A stretch of 64,000 bases of DNA from Epiperipatus broadwayi. Lineage: Eukaryota; Onychophora; Udeonychophora; Euonychophora; Peripatidae. Below, piece after piece: positions 32,051-44,508 of this stretch (its first letter is position 1; every line of letters starts with the position of its first letter). Both the position numbers and the translations under genes were made by a program. Location: the NCBI GenBank assembly GCA_028023455.1, contig JAQFVV010006454.1:250001-314000 (forward strand). The letters are read 5' to 3'. The notes under the pieces were generated by a model that saw nothing but the letters and a program-made list of their open reading frames with translations, was not told the DNA's origin and made no database searches.

Positions 32051-33545
32051 ATATATATATGCAGCAAATTGATAATTGTTAAAATGATGATGATGATATA
32101 TGTATAGTCACATTTTTTTCGTTTTATCAAATGAACACAAATCCAACAAATTAGTATTAGGGATATTTACAAAAGAATGAAGAAAAGTCTAAAGTGACTA
32201 CAATATCATCCTTTGTATAATGGGATGTGTTTTTATATATGTGCGAATTAAATCCTATATTTACAGTTAAAGAGCGGTATTTCATTTTATTTTTGATTTT
32301 TTAACAATAAAATGTGAATTTTTATATTTTTACAGCATTAAAAGATAGTCAACTTTCTTTTATTTATAATTTATTATCATGGATGTATGTATATGTATAT
32401 ACTTATACTGGTCCCATAATCCATAGTCATATTTATGAGTATTAAATAACTTAATTCTAAAAATAAATAAAAAAATGAAATAATTTTTATCTTTATTTTT
32501 AAAATATATATACAATTAAATTTTTACATCACAATTAAAAAAAAGTTATTATTTTCTATAGAAGTGAAAATGTTCAAATGTTTATAACAATTACTTTTAA
32601 AGTATTTTTGATTGTATTTTTTCCAAATACATATTTTTTAAAATTATTGAACATGAGAAAAAGTTGCTTTAAAAAAAAAAGGGTATTGTTTTTTGTTTTT
32701 GTTTTTTTTTTAAAAAAAAAACCGTTATTAAGATCTTTAAATTGGCTCACATTTTCAAGATGATGGACACTCAATTTAAATGTTATTTAATTTTTTTCAG
32801 CACTGTCTGAATAACCATTTGATTTTTTTATTTAATACTAAGCATGTATGTCCTATTAGTATAAATAAAGATGTTTAAAAATTTATTTAGTGATGCACAG
32901 TAAAATTCTGAACGTCTTAAAGCAATATCATTATAAGAATCACATTTTTTTATATATTTTTGGACATTGTATTATAAAATCTATTTTTAACAAATTATTT
33001 ATTTAACCAATTTCATGTTCCATTTGTAATAGTTATAAGGAAATCATGCATGTGCTGTATTCCTCAGCTTTATTAATAAATTCATAGAGCCACGTGTGTG
33101 GGATGATTTTCTTATGACTATTACAAAATGTATGTTTTATAAAATTTCATCATGTTGGATTGCACATGTAAAAGGGATTAATGCTAACTTTTTTACTAAA
33201 TAAAATATTTTATAATGAATTTGAGTACTATTTCTATGGTATAAATAGACTATCTTTATATTGTTATTCTAAAGACTTTTTAATCAGTTCCAAGTTAAAT
33301 TGTTTTTATTTGAAAAATAAAGAATTGTAAATAGAATCAATAAAGATCTAAGATTACACAAGGAGCAGAAGTCATTCGAAAAGAAAGATTTGTTGCAGGA
33401 GAATTTAAAAGACAGCATTAGCAAAATATCAAATAAATGGAATAAAAAATGCATTTGCCATATTTGAACATATTTGTGGTACATAGCTTGCTTTGTAAGG
33501 TGATTGTAAAATTCATCTCTGATATACTACTACTAATACTGCAAC
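32051..33545. other. Anonymous AT-rich DNA
   Basis: No gene seen. Frames of 60-98 codons in this stretch lack motifs; the one at 31834-32130 on the minus strand is antisense to the PLE. Confidence 0.5.
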
Positions 33546-33705
<160 letters not shown>

Positions 33706-34584
33706 TGATTTTTAAATAAAATATCAATGATCCAATTAGTTGAAAGTTATTGTTGATGATTGTAATTATACAATTATAAGCAACACTTTTATAACTCTTA
33801 GATATTTCTTTATATATTTTTGTAAAATGTTAATAAAGAAGAATTCATTAAATTTCTGCTATGCATTTAACAGTAAAGAATTAGATGCAATTTGTATATT
33901 TTGCAATAAGTTGAAAACATTAAATTCTGTTTCTATTTATTTAGATGAATACTACTAAAATGAGTCATTAAATTCATTGTTTTTAATTGCATTTTATGCC
34001 TTAACCTGTTGAGCATATTAATTGAGAATACATTCAGAGTTTCACTTTTTTTTCAGATTTTTACCTCAAAAGTGTATTAAATAAAATAAAAATGTATTTA
34101 TAATAAAATTCTTATGTTGTAGTTAAATTTCATTGAAAATAAAATTCATTTCAGCCTTCAGTGTAAAGAAAATTTATTAAAATTGTAATTCCTAAAGCTG
34201 AAAGTAATCCTAGAAATATTACAAGTTATCAGTAATCAGCCAGCATTTTCATTTAAAATATCTTATTTTCAATAGAATGATTTCTTCTAAAAATCAATTA
34301 TTCAAACACGCATTATATAGAAATATCACATAATATTAAGAAATAAATATTTATTAATTTTAAAAAATAAAATAAGTTGTAAACTAATAAATCATTGTGG
34401 TTTTATGTTTCTATAAAAGTGAGTGAAAAAAGTTGGGCAAATTTATAACTATATTTTTTTACCCAATAAAAAATTTGCTTCTGCCTTGATATATTGATGG
34501 ATATTGTCATTTAGCAAAATATTTACAATTCAAAACTTAACTGTTAAATTATTTTTAAATGTGAAACTCAATAAGTGATTATTT
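33706..34584. other. Anonymous AT-rich DNA
   Basis: No gene seen. A 72-codon plus frame at 33740-33958 has no motif. Confidence 0.5.
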
Positions 34585-35270
34585 TTTCACTAAAATAGTT
34601 TATTATATTTAGGACCAACTAGACAATTAGCCTATAGATTTATTTTGTTGTTAAATAAAGAAAAATAAAACAACTACCAAGTTTAATGATAATTACAAGA
34701 GTTTATTTTAGTCTGAATAATGATAATACTATTAGTAAATTTAGTAATTCAACTGGCTATTTGCTAGTTAAAAATATAATCACTTAATTCACTTTACAGT
34801 TCATATCTCTGTAGAGAATTAATATATACAAATGTCTCTTTAACTCTGTAATTTTATAAGTACGTTATTATTGTGACATATATTTCTGAGATAGTCAATT
34901 TAGATTTTTGATTAGAGTTTTTTGTTACTAATTTTCAGAACAACAGAATTCATGACAGACCATAACTTCAATTGTCTACTTAGTAGACTATTTGCTGTAC
35001 CTTTTTTGCACTGCTTATTTTTCCAATGTTTATTTTTTACATTTTTTTTTTCAATACTTTTTTGCAGCCCTTACTTATCAGCTTTGCTAATTTGCATAAA
35101 CTAAGATTTTCTATAAAATGCAAATCATACATCTTGCAGTCTTACTAAATTCTTTTATCCTGCATATCAATTAGTTATGTTTTTTGGAGTATTTCACCAA
35201 TATTAATATTTATAAATCTGTTCTTACATATTTTTAAGCTTTAATAAATTATACATGCATAAACATAGCA
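34585..35270 (-). repeat. 3' LTR of the gypsy-type element
   Basis: It aligns with 39075-39752 in the same orientation. Shared blocks include GTAATTCAACTGGCT-like sequence, TTTGCATAAACTAAGATTTT and CTGCATATCAATTAG. The inner edge is CA at 35269-35270 (TG on the element strand), next to the polypurine tract. The outer edge is approximate. Confidence 0.85.
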
Positions 35271-35288
35271 TTCCTCCCTCTACTCCAG
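35271..35288 (-). other. Polypurine tract
   Basis: The minus strand reads CTGGAGTAGAGGGAGGAA directly before the TG of the 3' LTR, the expected place and composition for the plus-strand primer of an LTR retrotransposon. Confidence 0.8.
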
Positions 35289-35799
35289 AAATACCCAGAA
35301 TTTTATTCACAACTCATATATAATATAATCTGTTTTATTTACAATATAAACACTGAGTTTTGTTCATCTATTCTGTGTAGGTCTTGTTGAACTTGTATCT
35401 TCTTTCTCTGACTCTATAATCTTTCTTCCTTATTCATTATTTATTTGTATAAGTTTTTCTTAAATTGAAGAGCAAACTGGTGTTTTAAGGCCATTTTCTT
35501 AGAAACATCAGTCTTATTTTCTTTATTTTAGTTTAGAAAAACCACTACATTTTCTAAAGTTTCTACTCTTGATTCTTTACTATGGTTTTTGTGATGTCTC
35601 AAAATATTGTCATCTTCTAAGTTTATTTCACATCATTTCAGATATTATTCTTGATAGCTATTTCCTCCTTAATATTTTTTTACTCCATAGATTCTGATTA
35701 ATTGTAAATTTAATGTTTTCAAATAGCTGATTTTATTTCTATTTTATTTGGAAGCAATAAAGGTATATATGTTCTCACTCATATTTTTAATAACTAATT

Positions 35800-36330
35800 C
35801 CAGTGGAGGTTTTTTTTAGCACAATGAGTGTAAAATGTGTGTAACACATGAAGGCTGTAACTGCTTCATGTATATTGGCATATTCCTGCTTATTGGATGC
35901 AATTTTCAGCTGTTATATTATCTTCTCCATTATCCCATTAGACCACAGGTGATAAGCCTGTGTCAATATGCATGGTATTTCCTTCAGAGAAATAAAGTTG
36001 ATGAAATTTCTTTAACATAAATCTAGATCTGTTATTTGTGACTATAGTTTCTGATAGCCATATGTTGCAGAGTTTATTTAATACTTTTATTACACTTCCA
36101 GTACTTGGGTGTTTTACTACAGTATATTAGAATCATTGTGTATGTATATCTATGGCCACAAAAAAATATTTTTTCTATGAAGTGGACATGCATGGTCTAA
36201 ATAAACTTGCTATCAAACGTCTGTAGTTTTAGGACAGTATTTATTTTTTTAGCTGATAAATTTGCTTTGAAACACTTAACAATTTTTCATGGGCATCTTT
36301 GATGTCAATGTTCAAATCTAGCTATCAAAC
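35800..36330 (-). pseudogene. Gypsy integrase remnant
   Basis: Minus-strand translation gives, with several stops and frame changes, DAHEKLLS near 36300, then VVKHPSTGSVIKVLNKLCN, then SETIVTNNRSRFMLKKFHQ and WDNGED. These match the integrase core pattern with (E/P)-x-IVTDNGxQFxSxxF and the later NGQAE block. The TD of the catalytic IVTDNG is read here as TN, so the second catalytic Asp is apparently lost. Integrase would insert the cDNA into the host genome; this copy cannot. Confidence 0.78.
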
Positions 36331-36769
36331 ATAGGAACCCATTATTTTTTTTAATCCAGCAATACTGGATTTTCCTTTAGGAAATAGACATTTAACACTT
36401 TTCCTATATTCAGATGGTATCATCACATGATCTGACATAAGAATACAATTGTGACAAGTTGATAAGTTTTTTTGGATATTCCATATTGTCAGACACAAAT
36501 CATCTGATCATTTAACTGACTATCCATATTTATTCATTTTCTAATGATGATATAATCTTTATTTCTATTTTGTCCATTCAGATGTGATTTTATTTTTAAT
36601 TCTTTCTAATTGTAAAATATTTATATAAATTATCTTATACAAATTAGCATTTATGCACTTTGTCTGGAGTTTTAAAAAAGCATCCATGAGTTATATCTGT
36701 GTTTTCGGTCTACAACATCATTCATAGATGTTATGATGCTAATATATTTATTCATCTTAATATTTTCTG

Positions 36770-37090
36770 ATATGCATGGTACAGAATTTTTTTTCAGTAT
36801 TCCTAATAGTAATCTATGGTCAGTATAAATCTTGAAAGATCATCCATATACATATTAGTGGAACTTTTTTACAGCATGAACTCTGACTAAAGTTTTTTTG
36901 TCATACTACCTGTAATTTTTTTCAGTGGTAGAAAGCATTCTTGAGACATGTGCATTAAGACATTCACCATTATGCTCACTATGCGATATCATAGCTCTTA
37001 CCTTCAAATCAGAAATATCTGTTGTAATAATTACTTTCTATTGTTCATTGAAGTATACTCATAATATCTCAGAGGACAGTAATTCTTTTT
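36770..37090 (-). pseudogene. Gypsy RNase H remnant
   Basis: The minus-strand translation contains TDISDLKVRAMISHSEHNGE, then VSRMLSTTEKNY, VRVHAVKKFH and FKIYTDHRLLLGIL, with stops between some blocks. They align in order with the retroviral-type RNase H pattern TDAS..G.GAVL.Q, SR.L...E.NY, AIV.A..KFR and TDH..L. RNase H removes the RNA strand during reverse transcription. Broken by in-frame stops. Confidence 0.85.
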
Positions 37091-37139
37091 CTGAAAAGCC
37101 ATACCTTGAAATTTCTCTCTATTTCCACCTCTTGTTTTT

Positions 37140-37690
37140 CTCCAAAGAACCTAAAGGGGCATAGTCAAGTGTAATTTTTTCTCTAAAAAATTCTCAACTA
37201 GGAAATATCTGAATATTTTTTCAATTTTTTTGGCTTTGAAGCATTTGTCTCTGTTATTACCTTTTCTGGGTTCAGATATAAAAATATGTTCAAAGAATTT
37301 TATCTCTCTCATAGACCAAATGCATTTATCAGCATTTAATCTCTCTTAAATTGTGTAGTTTTTCACATACTATGTGTATTTTTTAGTTCTATTTCACTGT
37401 CACTGATTACTAATATAACATCCATATATTATATTATCCCTTTTTCATCTCTTAATAAATTTTCTATCCTTACCTAGGAAAATATTGTATGCTACGGTTA
37501 TCCTTTATGTAGTCTATTAAACTTAAAAAATCTTATATGCATGTATACAGCTAAAATGTCCTCTGTTTCCTTGGTCATCAGAATTTGATAAAATACTGTT
37601 TTCATGTTTTGCAAAGTATTTAGCCTTTTTAAATATGCTAGTACTGATACTAGTACTTCCTTTACAATAAGTATGGGGTGCATTTCTTTG
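37140..37690 (-). pseudogene. Gypsy reverse transcriptase remnant
   Basis: In the minus strand, LNADKCIWSMREIKFFEH (about 37330) matches the LN..KC.F...EI.FLGH motif that follows the RT palm, and YQILMTKETEDI...FKFNRLHKG (about 37500-37600) matches the YHQI.M...D...TAF....Y.F.RLPFGL region. The two blocks are in different frames and the YxDD segment between them is not clear. Upstream (37690-39074) should contain gag and protease, but I could not recognise them. Confidence 0.8.
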
Positions 37691-39074
37691 TAAATGTTCT
37701 TTTTAACATTATTTCAATAGTCACTGCATATCCTTACATTTCCATTCAGTTTTTCTACTTCTACTATTGGCATATTCCAGGTGAATTCCTACAAAGGCAT
37801 AACTACACTTTTACTTTTTGATTCATTTAAAACCTTTAAATGTCTAGCTCTTGGCACAAACACAACTATTTTTGGTTTATATATGACCTGTTGTATGTTA
37901 TCCATTAATTCAATATCAATTGGTTTTGTCCTAAACTCCACTGTGCTAGATTTAAAAAGCCATCACATTTTTCCTAATTTCAGCTTCTAATTAACATTTT
38001 TTATAATATTAATTTTTATCCCTGGAGGCTTAAACTAATTTCTCTGTTATATTGGGTTAATCTTCATTTCATTTACAAATAGTGGTAATTGTTTGACACT
38101 TTCATTCAAAATTAACTTTTGCCTTTTTTCAAATCTTTCAATGCTATTAAAGGGTATTCCCATTTCATTATCGATCTCCACTAGTACATTTAGCCACAGA
38201 CTTTCACATTTAACTTAGACTACCATCACTATCTTTCAATTTGTTCACCATTGTGCACATCTTAGACCCCCCCTTGATTTACTGATTCATTGAACATCAT
38301 TATTTGTCCCTCATCACTTGCATAACTTTGATAAATGACCTACCATTTCCCAGTTAGCATGTTTTTACTTTAAATCTGCCTTTAGATTTTGTGGCCAGAT
38401 TTCCCATATCAATAAGAAATAGGAGGGAGTCTATGTTAATTTTCTAGGTATATCACATTTCCTTTTACATTGTCATGCATTTCCAACATATTATAATTTG
38501 TCACATTTTAAAAGTTTCAACATAGTTTATCATGATCTCCCATTCAACAGCAACTTTGTATGTTAAATCTTTCTCACTTAGTACTATCTCTCTAAGCTTT
38601 ATCTCTCATCTCCAATAATAGCTTATCTAGTAACATTTTATTGATATATGTCTTGAAATCACAAGTTTTCATCAATGTTTGTAGTCCATATAGATTCATT
38701 TTATAAATGCATCCTCCCACAAAAATGAAGATATGCCACAAATTTTGAGACTATAGATTTAAAGCATGTAATTAATTTTTATTAATAATTCCTCATAGAG
38801 TATTTATTTGGTCAGCTTTGGATCAAAAAAAATGATTAACCACATTTCATACATCTTTGCCTAACATCAATTATAGTATTGTGATTTTAAGTTTATCATA
38901 TGTTTGTCCATTTTTAAGTATATACTTCTCCACATGATTCAAATATAATTACCATTGACTCATGCTTTTTTGTCAAATGTTGCTGTCATGTTGCTCTGAA
39001 TTTGAGTGCTAAATTATATCACACAAATTAAATCTTCTTGTCATTCTGATCCATTTAATATTTTCCAAGGCTTT

Positions 39075-39752
39075 TGTTGACAGCACCACATAATACAACT
39101 AGGCCAACCAGTCAATTGACAGCTGGATAATTTTGGTGTTAAGTAAAGAAAACAGCAACAAAGTTTAATAATAAATTCAAGAGTTTATTTTATTTTGAAT
39201 AATGGTAATACTATTAGTAAAAGCTTAGTAATTCAACTGGCTGTTTGCTAGTTGAGAATAGGATCACTTAAATCACTTTACAGTTAGTATCTTTGTAGAG
39301 ATTTAATATATAAAAATATCTTTTTAACTCAATAATTTTGTAAGCACATTGTTTCCTACATAAATAATTCTGAGTTAGCCAAATTAGATTTTTTGACTAA
39401 ATCACTTCTTTACTAATTTCCAGAACAATAGAACTGATTACAGAACCTAACTTAAACTCAATACTTAATGCACCATTTACTGCACTTCATTTGCACAGTT
39501 TATTTTTGAACTATTATTTTTTTCCTTTCTATATTTCTTCTTTTGAAGACTTTTTATTAGCTCAGCTAATTTGCATAAACTAAGATTTTTTTAATATGCA
39601 AATTAGTCTGCTGCTTGTTGCAGTTACTAATTCTTTTTTTCTGCATATCAATTAGTTTTTTTTTTTTTTTAGTATTCCAGCAATATCAATATTTCTAAAT
39701 TTGGACATACACATTTATTTATGCCTTCATAAATATACAGGATTGATATAAC
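39075..39752 (-). repeat. 5' LTR of the gypsy-type element
   Basis: Partner of 34585-35270. The outer end is near ATATAACA (about 39751) and the inner end near TGTTGACAGCACC (about 39075). No convincing tRNA primer-binding site could be read next to the inner end. Confidence 0.82.
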
Positions 39753-41138
39753 AGGGTTTATCTTCATGATTTATAAAAAAAAAAATTAAATGTTGAAATC
39801 TCTTAATGCAGATTGCATGGCCAATTATAGTTTAAAGGTGAATATTTTGTAGTACATATGTATGCTTTTACACAATTTGCAGTTTAGCCATAGTTTTCTT
39901 AAAATAAAATTTGGATTGAAATTTCACTTGTATAGAATCATTTACTATAAGTCTGACAATATCATGGAATGCCTAATTATAATCATAATTGTATTTTTAT
40001 AATATTTTTATACCTTTTAATAGTGTACACCTGGGTATCATTTTATGCAGATTATTTTAATGCAATTTTGAAGTTATGTGAAATGTTTCTTCTTAAGATC
40101 TTTCATATTTCACTATATTTATTAGATATCAAGAAATTTAAATTATTAATAACTTATTTTGACTTGAAATACTTTTTTTTCTTAAAAAATATAACATTAT
40201 ATTAGCAGCTAACATGAATATGGCCTGAAGCTGTATTTAGAATCTTAGCGTCTATGTAAATAACTTACCTATACTAACGAGTAAATAATAATAATAATAA
40301 ATTTATACTTATGTATAAAAATATCACAATAAATATTCGAAAATTTTAAACTTTTAAAATGTATTTTGTTAGATATAACAAATAAAAAAATTTTTAGATT
40401 ATTAAAATAAATAACGAAGATTTTATTGATTTTTTTAAACTGAAAATAGTCTTTCTAATGATAATGTATAATCTTTTTGTTTTGATTGTGATTCCATTTT
40501 TTTAATATAAAAACAGAAAACCATTAACAAAGCACAAGACTAAAAGTGGCACTAGTTGTACACTTGCCACAAATCTGATTCACAAATGAACACACATTCT
40601 CAAATAGAGGTATTGATTAAAATATGTAAGAAAAAAGGAAAATTAAATACTGTAGTTAATAAAAAAAGTAAAAAAAGTTTGCCTTGCATTAATTTTTTTC
40701 AAATATTTGAAATTTTTTATTAGTCATAGTTTATTTCCTTATTTTTTTAATGCAAATTTTAAAGTAATTTTTCCTTGTTGCTTTCTTTTTATGCAATTTC
40801 TGAAAATTATTGGAACATATCTCCTATTTTCAAGGTAAGTTAAGTCTAGTTTTGTGCAATTTCTTTTGTGTGTGTTTTCTGAGGAACCTATCTACTGCAT
40901 AAAATGAGACCTAGGTGTACTTTTTTAAATAAAATCTGAGTCAACTGATGTTCTGAGTACTGAGTTTGATTTTTTTAAAATTATTTTGTTATCATTATTG
41001 GAAAACTATAATATTCTATTGAACGATTTACATAGTCTAAACATATTTTTGACATTTTGTGCAAACTGTACCTATTATTATTAATCACATATATTAGAGC
41101 TATGATATCTGTTATATATTTTTCAAATTACTATAACA

Positions 41139-41231
<93 letters not shown>

Positions 41232-42569
41232 ATAATAATGAATGCTTTCCTCATAATCTTGGTTTGTACTTCAATAAAATATATATTTAGTATACTGCTC
41301 CATATGTACATATGGATAACACATACCTTTTTTATTTGTGGACTATGCATTTACAAATTAAAATTATATTATAAACTAAATTTTTAAGAAATAATAATTT
41401 AATTATTAATAATAAACTGACAAAGCACATTTCATATATATTTACTATGTGTGTTAAGTTTTAAATTGCGCTTTACTCAAAAAAGTGAAGCTTAGTATTA
41501 TTAGGAAAGAATTATAAGGCTGAACGCTTTCAGAGAACTTAAGTCTCTATATTCATAGCCTATTTTGGGAGTGTCTGCTTAATTTTTAAAATCAAATTAG
41601 CAATGAAGTATCAGATTACTAATCTTCTGATGTTATTGATTTTTTAAAACAATTTACTCTTGTTAGATATTTATTCAGAACTATATCATTTTCTTCAATA
41701 TTTTTTAAATTGTGAGGATTCAAGCAATCCCATTATTGAAAGACATGATCATTTAAATCGTTTGAATTTTTTTTAAATTTGTATCAACTTTTAAATTTAT
41801 ATATAAAGGCTCCTTGCAGTAAATTATTTGAAAAACAAGTTTCATATTCTTTCATATTCTCATCTAAACTCTTCATAAAGATTAAATTTAAGCTTCATGT
41901 TGCAATACTATGATATCTACAAAAATGTTTTTCTAATTCATATCTATATTCTATGAATTCACTGTCCTGCCTAAAATTATCTTTTAACATTGTTATAAAT
42001 TTAGTTGAGTAATAAGTGCATAGAAATATTATACAAATATTCTTTTGTCTTCATTATTTCTCCAATAGTTGATTCATTTCTTTTGAATGTGCAATATACT
42101 TCCCAAGCATGTTTTTATTTATTTGATATTAAACCTTTTTTTTATCTCATAATGAAGAAAATATTTTATAAATAGTCTTAAATTTTGTAAAGCTTACAGA
42201 AAAACACTTAAAAAAAAAAAATTATTTCAAAAAATATTATACAATATACAAAATATTTTAAAAATATGAAAAAGAAATACTTAGGTTTTCAATTTATTTA
42301 ATGTAAAGAAAAAGTATTAAATTAAAGAAACTATTTGATAAATAATGAGGGGATTCCAAGATATAAAAAATACTGTTGTCATACTATTTGGGACACATAG
42401 TCATAAAACTTACAAAATTCACAAACTTTATGGTTTACCTCACACTCAATCTCATTACTATTTGAGATCTAATGGTTATACTTTGATAAGTTAACCTCCA
42501 GAATGATGAAAACTATTTTCTCAAAACATTGGGAATTAATCAAAACTAACACACAGTTTAACCAATTGG
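39753..42569. other. Anonymous AT-rich DNA with one large (AT)n
   Basis: No gene seen. A 78-codon frame at 39969-40205 is hydrophobic but has no motif or context. A perfect AT tract of about 85 bases with one phase shift lies at 41143-41229. Confidence 0.5.
41143..41229. repeat. (AT)n microsatellite with a phase shift
   Basis: An AT tract with one AA junction near 41169 that switches the repeat from TA to AT phase, as in the tract at 29807-29903. Confidence 0.95.
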
Positions 42570-42740
42570 TCTGGAGATAGGAACTTTCCGATAGATATTG
42601 TGAATTCTTTCTCTTTCGGCACTTATAAAATAAGGCTTAATTAGCGCTATTGGCAAACTTCATCTAGTGATCATTAAATGCATGCTTAAAAGCAAGTTAC
42701 GAAATTTACAACTTGTTTTATTATATATATATATTGCACA
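42570..42740 (-). repeat. Diverged copy of the 26.5-kb foldback family
   Basis: CTCTTTCGGCACTTATAAAA and GCGCTATTGGCAAAC, followed by GCATGCTTAAAAGCAAGTTA and an AT tract, match the inverted unit at 27535-27620 (CTCTTGTGGTACTTATTGAT, GAGCTATTGGTAC, then AAGCTCAAAACTACT-like sequence). Single diverged unit. Confidence 0.6.
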
Positions 42741-42849
42741 GCATATACATTAATTATTGTATATTGATATAACAAATATTATAATTTCTCTGTATTAGAT
42801 AATACATAAATTGTTTATCAAATCTCATTTTCTGGATCTATTTTTAAGC

Positions 42850-42852
42850 ACA

Positions 42853-42939
<87 letters not shown>
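42850..42939. repeat. AT-cored palindrome followed by (AT)n
   Basis: ACATTTCTAATAT, (AT)n and ATATTAGAAATGT form a perfect palindrome at 42850-42897, followed at once by a second AT tract. Confidence 0.93.
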
Positions 42940-42944
<5 letters not shown>

Positions 42945-43981
42945 CAGTGTGTAATGTTATAATGACTATTTATTAGTTTGCCTTCAAAATAGATTGTATT
43001 TACCTGTATAAGGAGATTTATTTTAACTTCTTTGTGTCATTAATTTCAATCTCTTTGATCAAGTTGCAATCATTAGTATCTATATAAATATATTGCACCG
43101 TAAATGAAAGTGGAATTTCACCTCTATTGGTAAAAGAAGGTTGCCTTGACAACAGGTTTAGAATGTTGATTGTTAATGATATTGGGATTGTCTATGTGTT
43201 GACTGAATTTAATGATATATATATATGCATCAAAACTTTTTTAACTCATAAAAGAAAACAAGCCTAAAGTCAATTTAATTATATACTGGTTCATGTTATT
43301 TGACATATAACAAGATAGCGAAAAATAACATTCTTGATAAAGATAAATGAAACTTTATCCAATTATCTGTCGATCAGTACCACTTTAAATACTGTAAACA
43401 GTGGGATTCTTTTCAAGATTTGAAACAGATTTTTTTTATTGATGATCATGGTATTTTTCCAAAACGTTTATCTAATATATTTTAAAAGTAAAAATCGATT
43501 ATAATATATATCATCATTATATTAATAATAAATTTGATGATTTTAAATTTTCTGTTTTTTTATTATTCAAATATATATAATTAAATATAATAATAATAGT
43601 AGATTTATATATTTTTGTTTAAATGTTTTTGAAAAAAAAAATCAATTTACAATATGATAATGATTGTACTATATTTGCCATTTGGAAAAAAAAATGTGCA
43701 TTTTATTTAATATTTCAAATGTGGCATATAAAGACTTTGGTTTATTAATTCATTTTCAAAAACAAAAACTCACGTTCCTTATAAGGCATTGTTGAAGATA
43801 AATCCTCAACATCTATTAGAGCGAATTGTTATCAATTTGAGGATGTAACGTTTTATGTGCTGCTTCTGCTTTTAAAAATTAATGATAGAATTTACTCTCA
43901 CAGAAAAATAATTATCCAAATCCAAGCTGTACATAAAACTGCTGTTTTACATAATTTATTATATATGTGTGTGTGTGTGTT
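42940..43981. other. Anonymous AT-rich DNA
   Basis: No gene seen. It ends in a short (GT)n at about 43965-43981. Confidence 0.5.
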
Positions 43982-44075
43982 AAGTCTGGTGGCCTAGCGG
44001 TCAGCATAGCTACCTTCCAAGCTACTAGCCCGGGTTCGCTTCCCGGTAAACGCTTTGACATAAAAAAAAAAAAAG
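43982..44075 (+). mobile_element. tRNA-derived SINE or retro-pseudogene
   Basis: It has a box A (TGGCCTAGCGG, 43990-44000) and a box B (GGTTCGCTTCC, about 44033-44043) at tRNA-like spacing. A T-arm CCGGG, TTCGCTT, CCCGG folds perfectly, and the anticodon-arm region has TAGCT, a loop with CTTCCAA (anticodon TCC if Gly-like) and AGCTA. The acceptor ends do not pair, there is no normal T-loop A, and a run of about 13 A follows, so it is a retroposed tRNA-derived element rather than a working tRNA. It could be transcribed by RNA polymerase III. Confidence 0.75.
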
Positions 44076-44508
44076 TGAAATATGAATATTATATCAACAC
44101 AATTTAAACGGATTATAAACATTTCTTTTTAAAATGCTCCCAACATTTTAAAAATAATAATGACCCGCCTATAAAAACAACATCATTTTTTCTACCGTAT
44201 CTTTCCATACCATTAAAATTTATCATCTTTTGTGATTAAATACATTATATATTTAGTTTCAATAGGCTTTATTGGTTTATAAATGTACAAAAAAAATGAA
44301 GAAAAAAAAAGAAAGAAAAAGGAAAATAACAATTTTTGATCAGGGCTTACCATTATCCTGATCGTTACATCAGTTTATAACAATTTACATATATTAATGG
44401 GTACACTTTTCATCTCTTTTCCTCCCCCCTTTTTCCTATTTTTTATAGTCCTGGTGATCTACTTCTTTGGCGATGGTGAGTCTTTTTATAAATTAGAGTG
44501 AAGTAGCA

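Larger units (their letters stand above)
34585..39752 (-). mobile_element. Decayed Ty3/gypsy-type LTR retrotransposon
   Basis: Direct repeats of about 680 bases bracket about 3.8 kb. On the minus strand the interior shows, in order from high to low coordinate, RT, RNase H and integrase remnants, the Ty3/gypsy order. A purine-rich tract lies directly inside the LTR at the 3' end. All frames are broken by stops and indels, and the LTRs differ by many substitutions and indels, so the insertion is old. No env-like frame was recognised. Outer boundaries are uncertain by tens of bases, and no target duplication could be confirmed. Confidence 0.88.

Noticed and set aside
34922-37164. Plus-strand frames of 60-79 codons inside the LTR element
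   Set aside because: The recognisable pol motifs are all on the minus strand; the plus frames are chance or antisense.
43984-44056. Functional tRNA-Gly (anticodon TCC)
   Set aside because: Acceptor ends do not pair, the T-loop lacks its conserved A, and a poly(A) run follows; better explained as a SINE.
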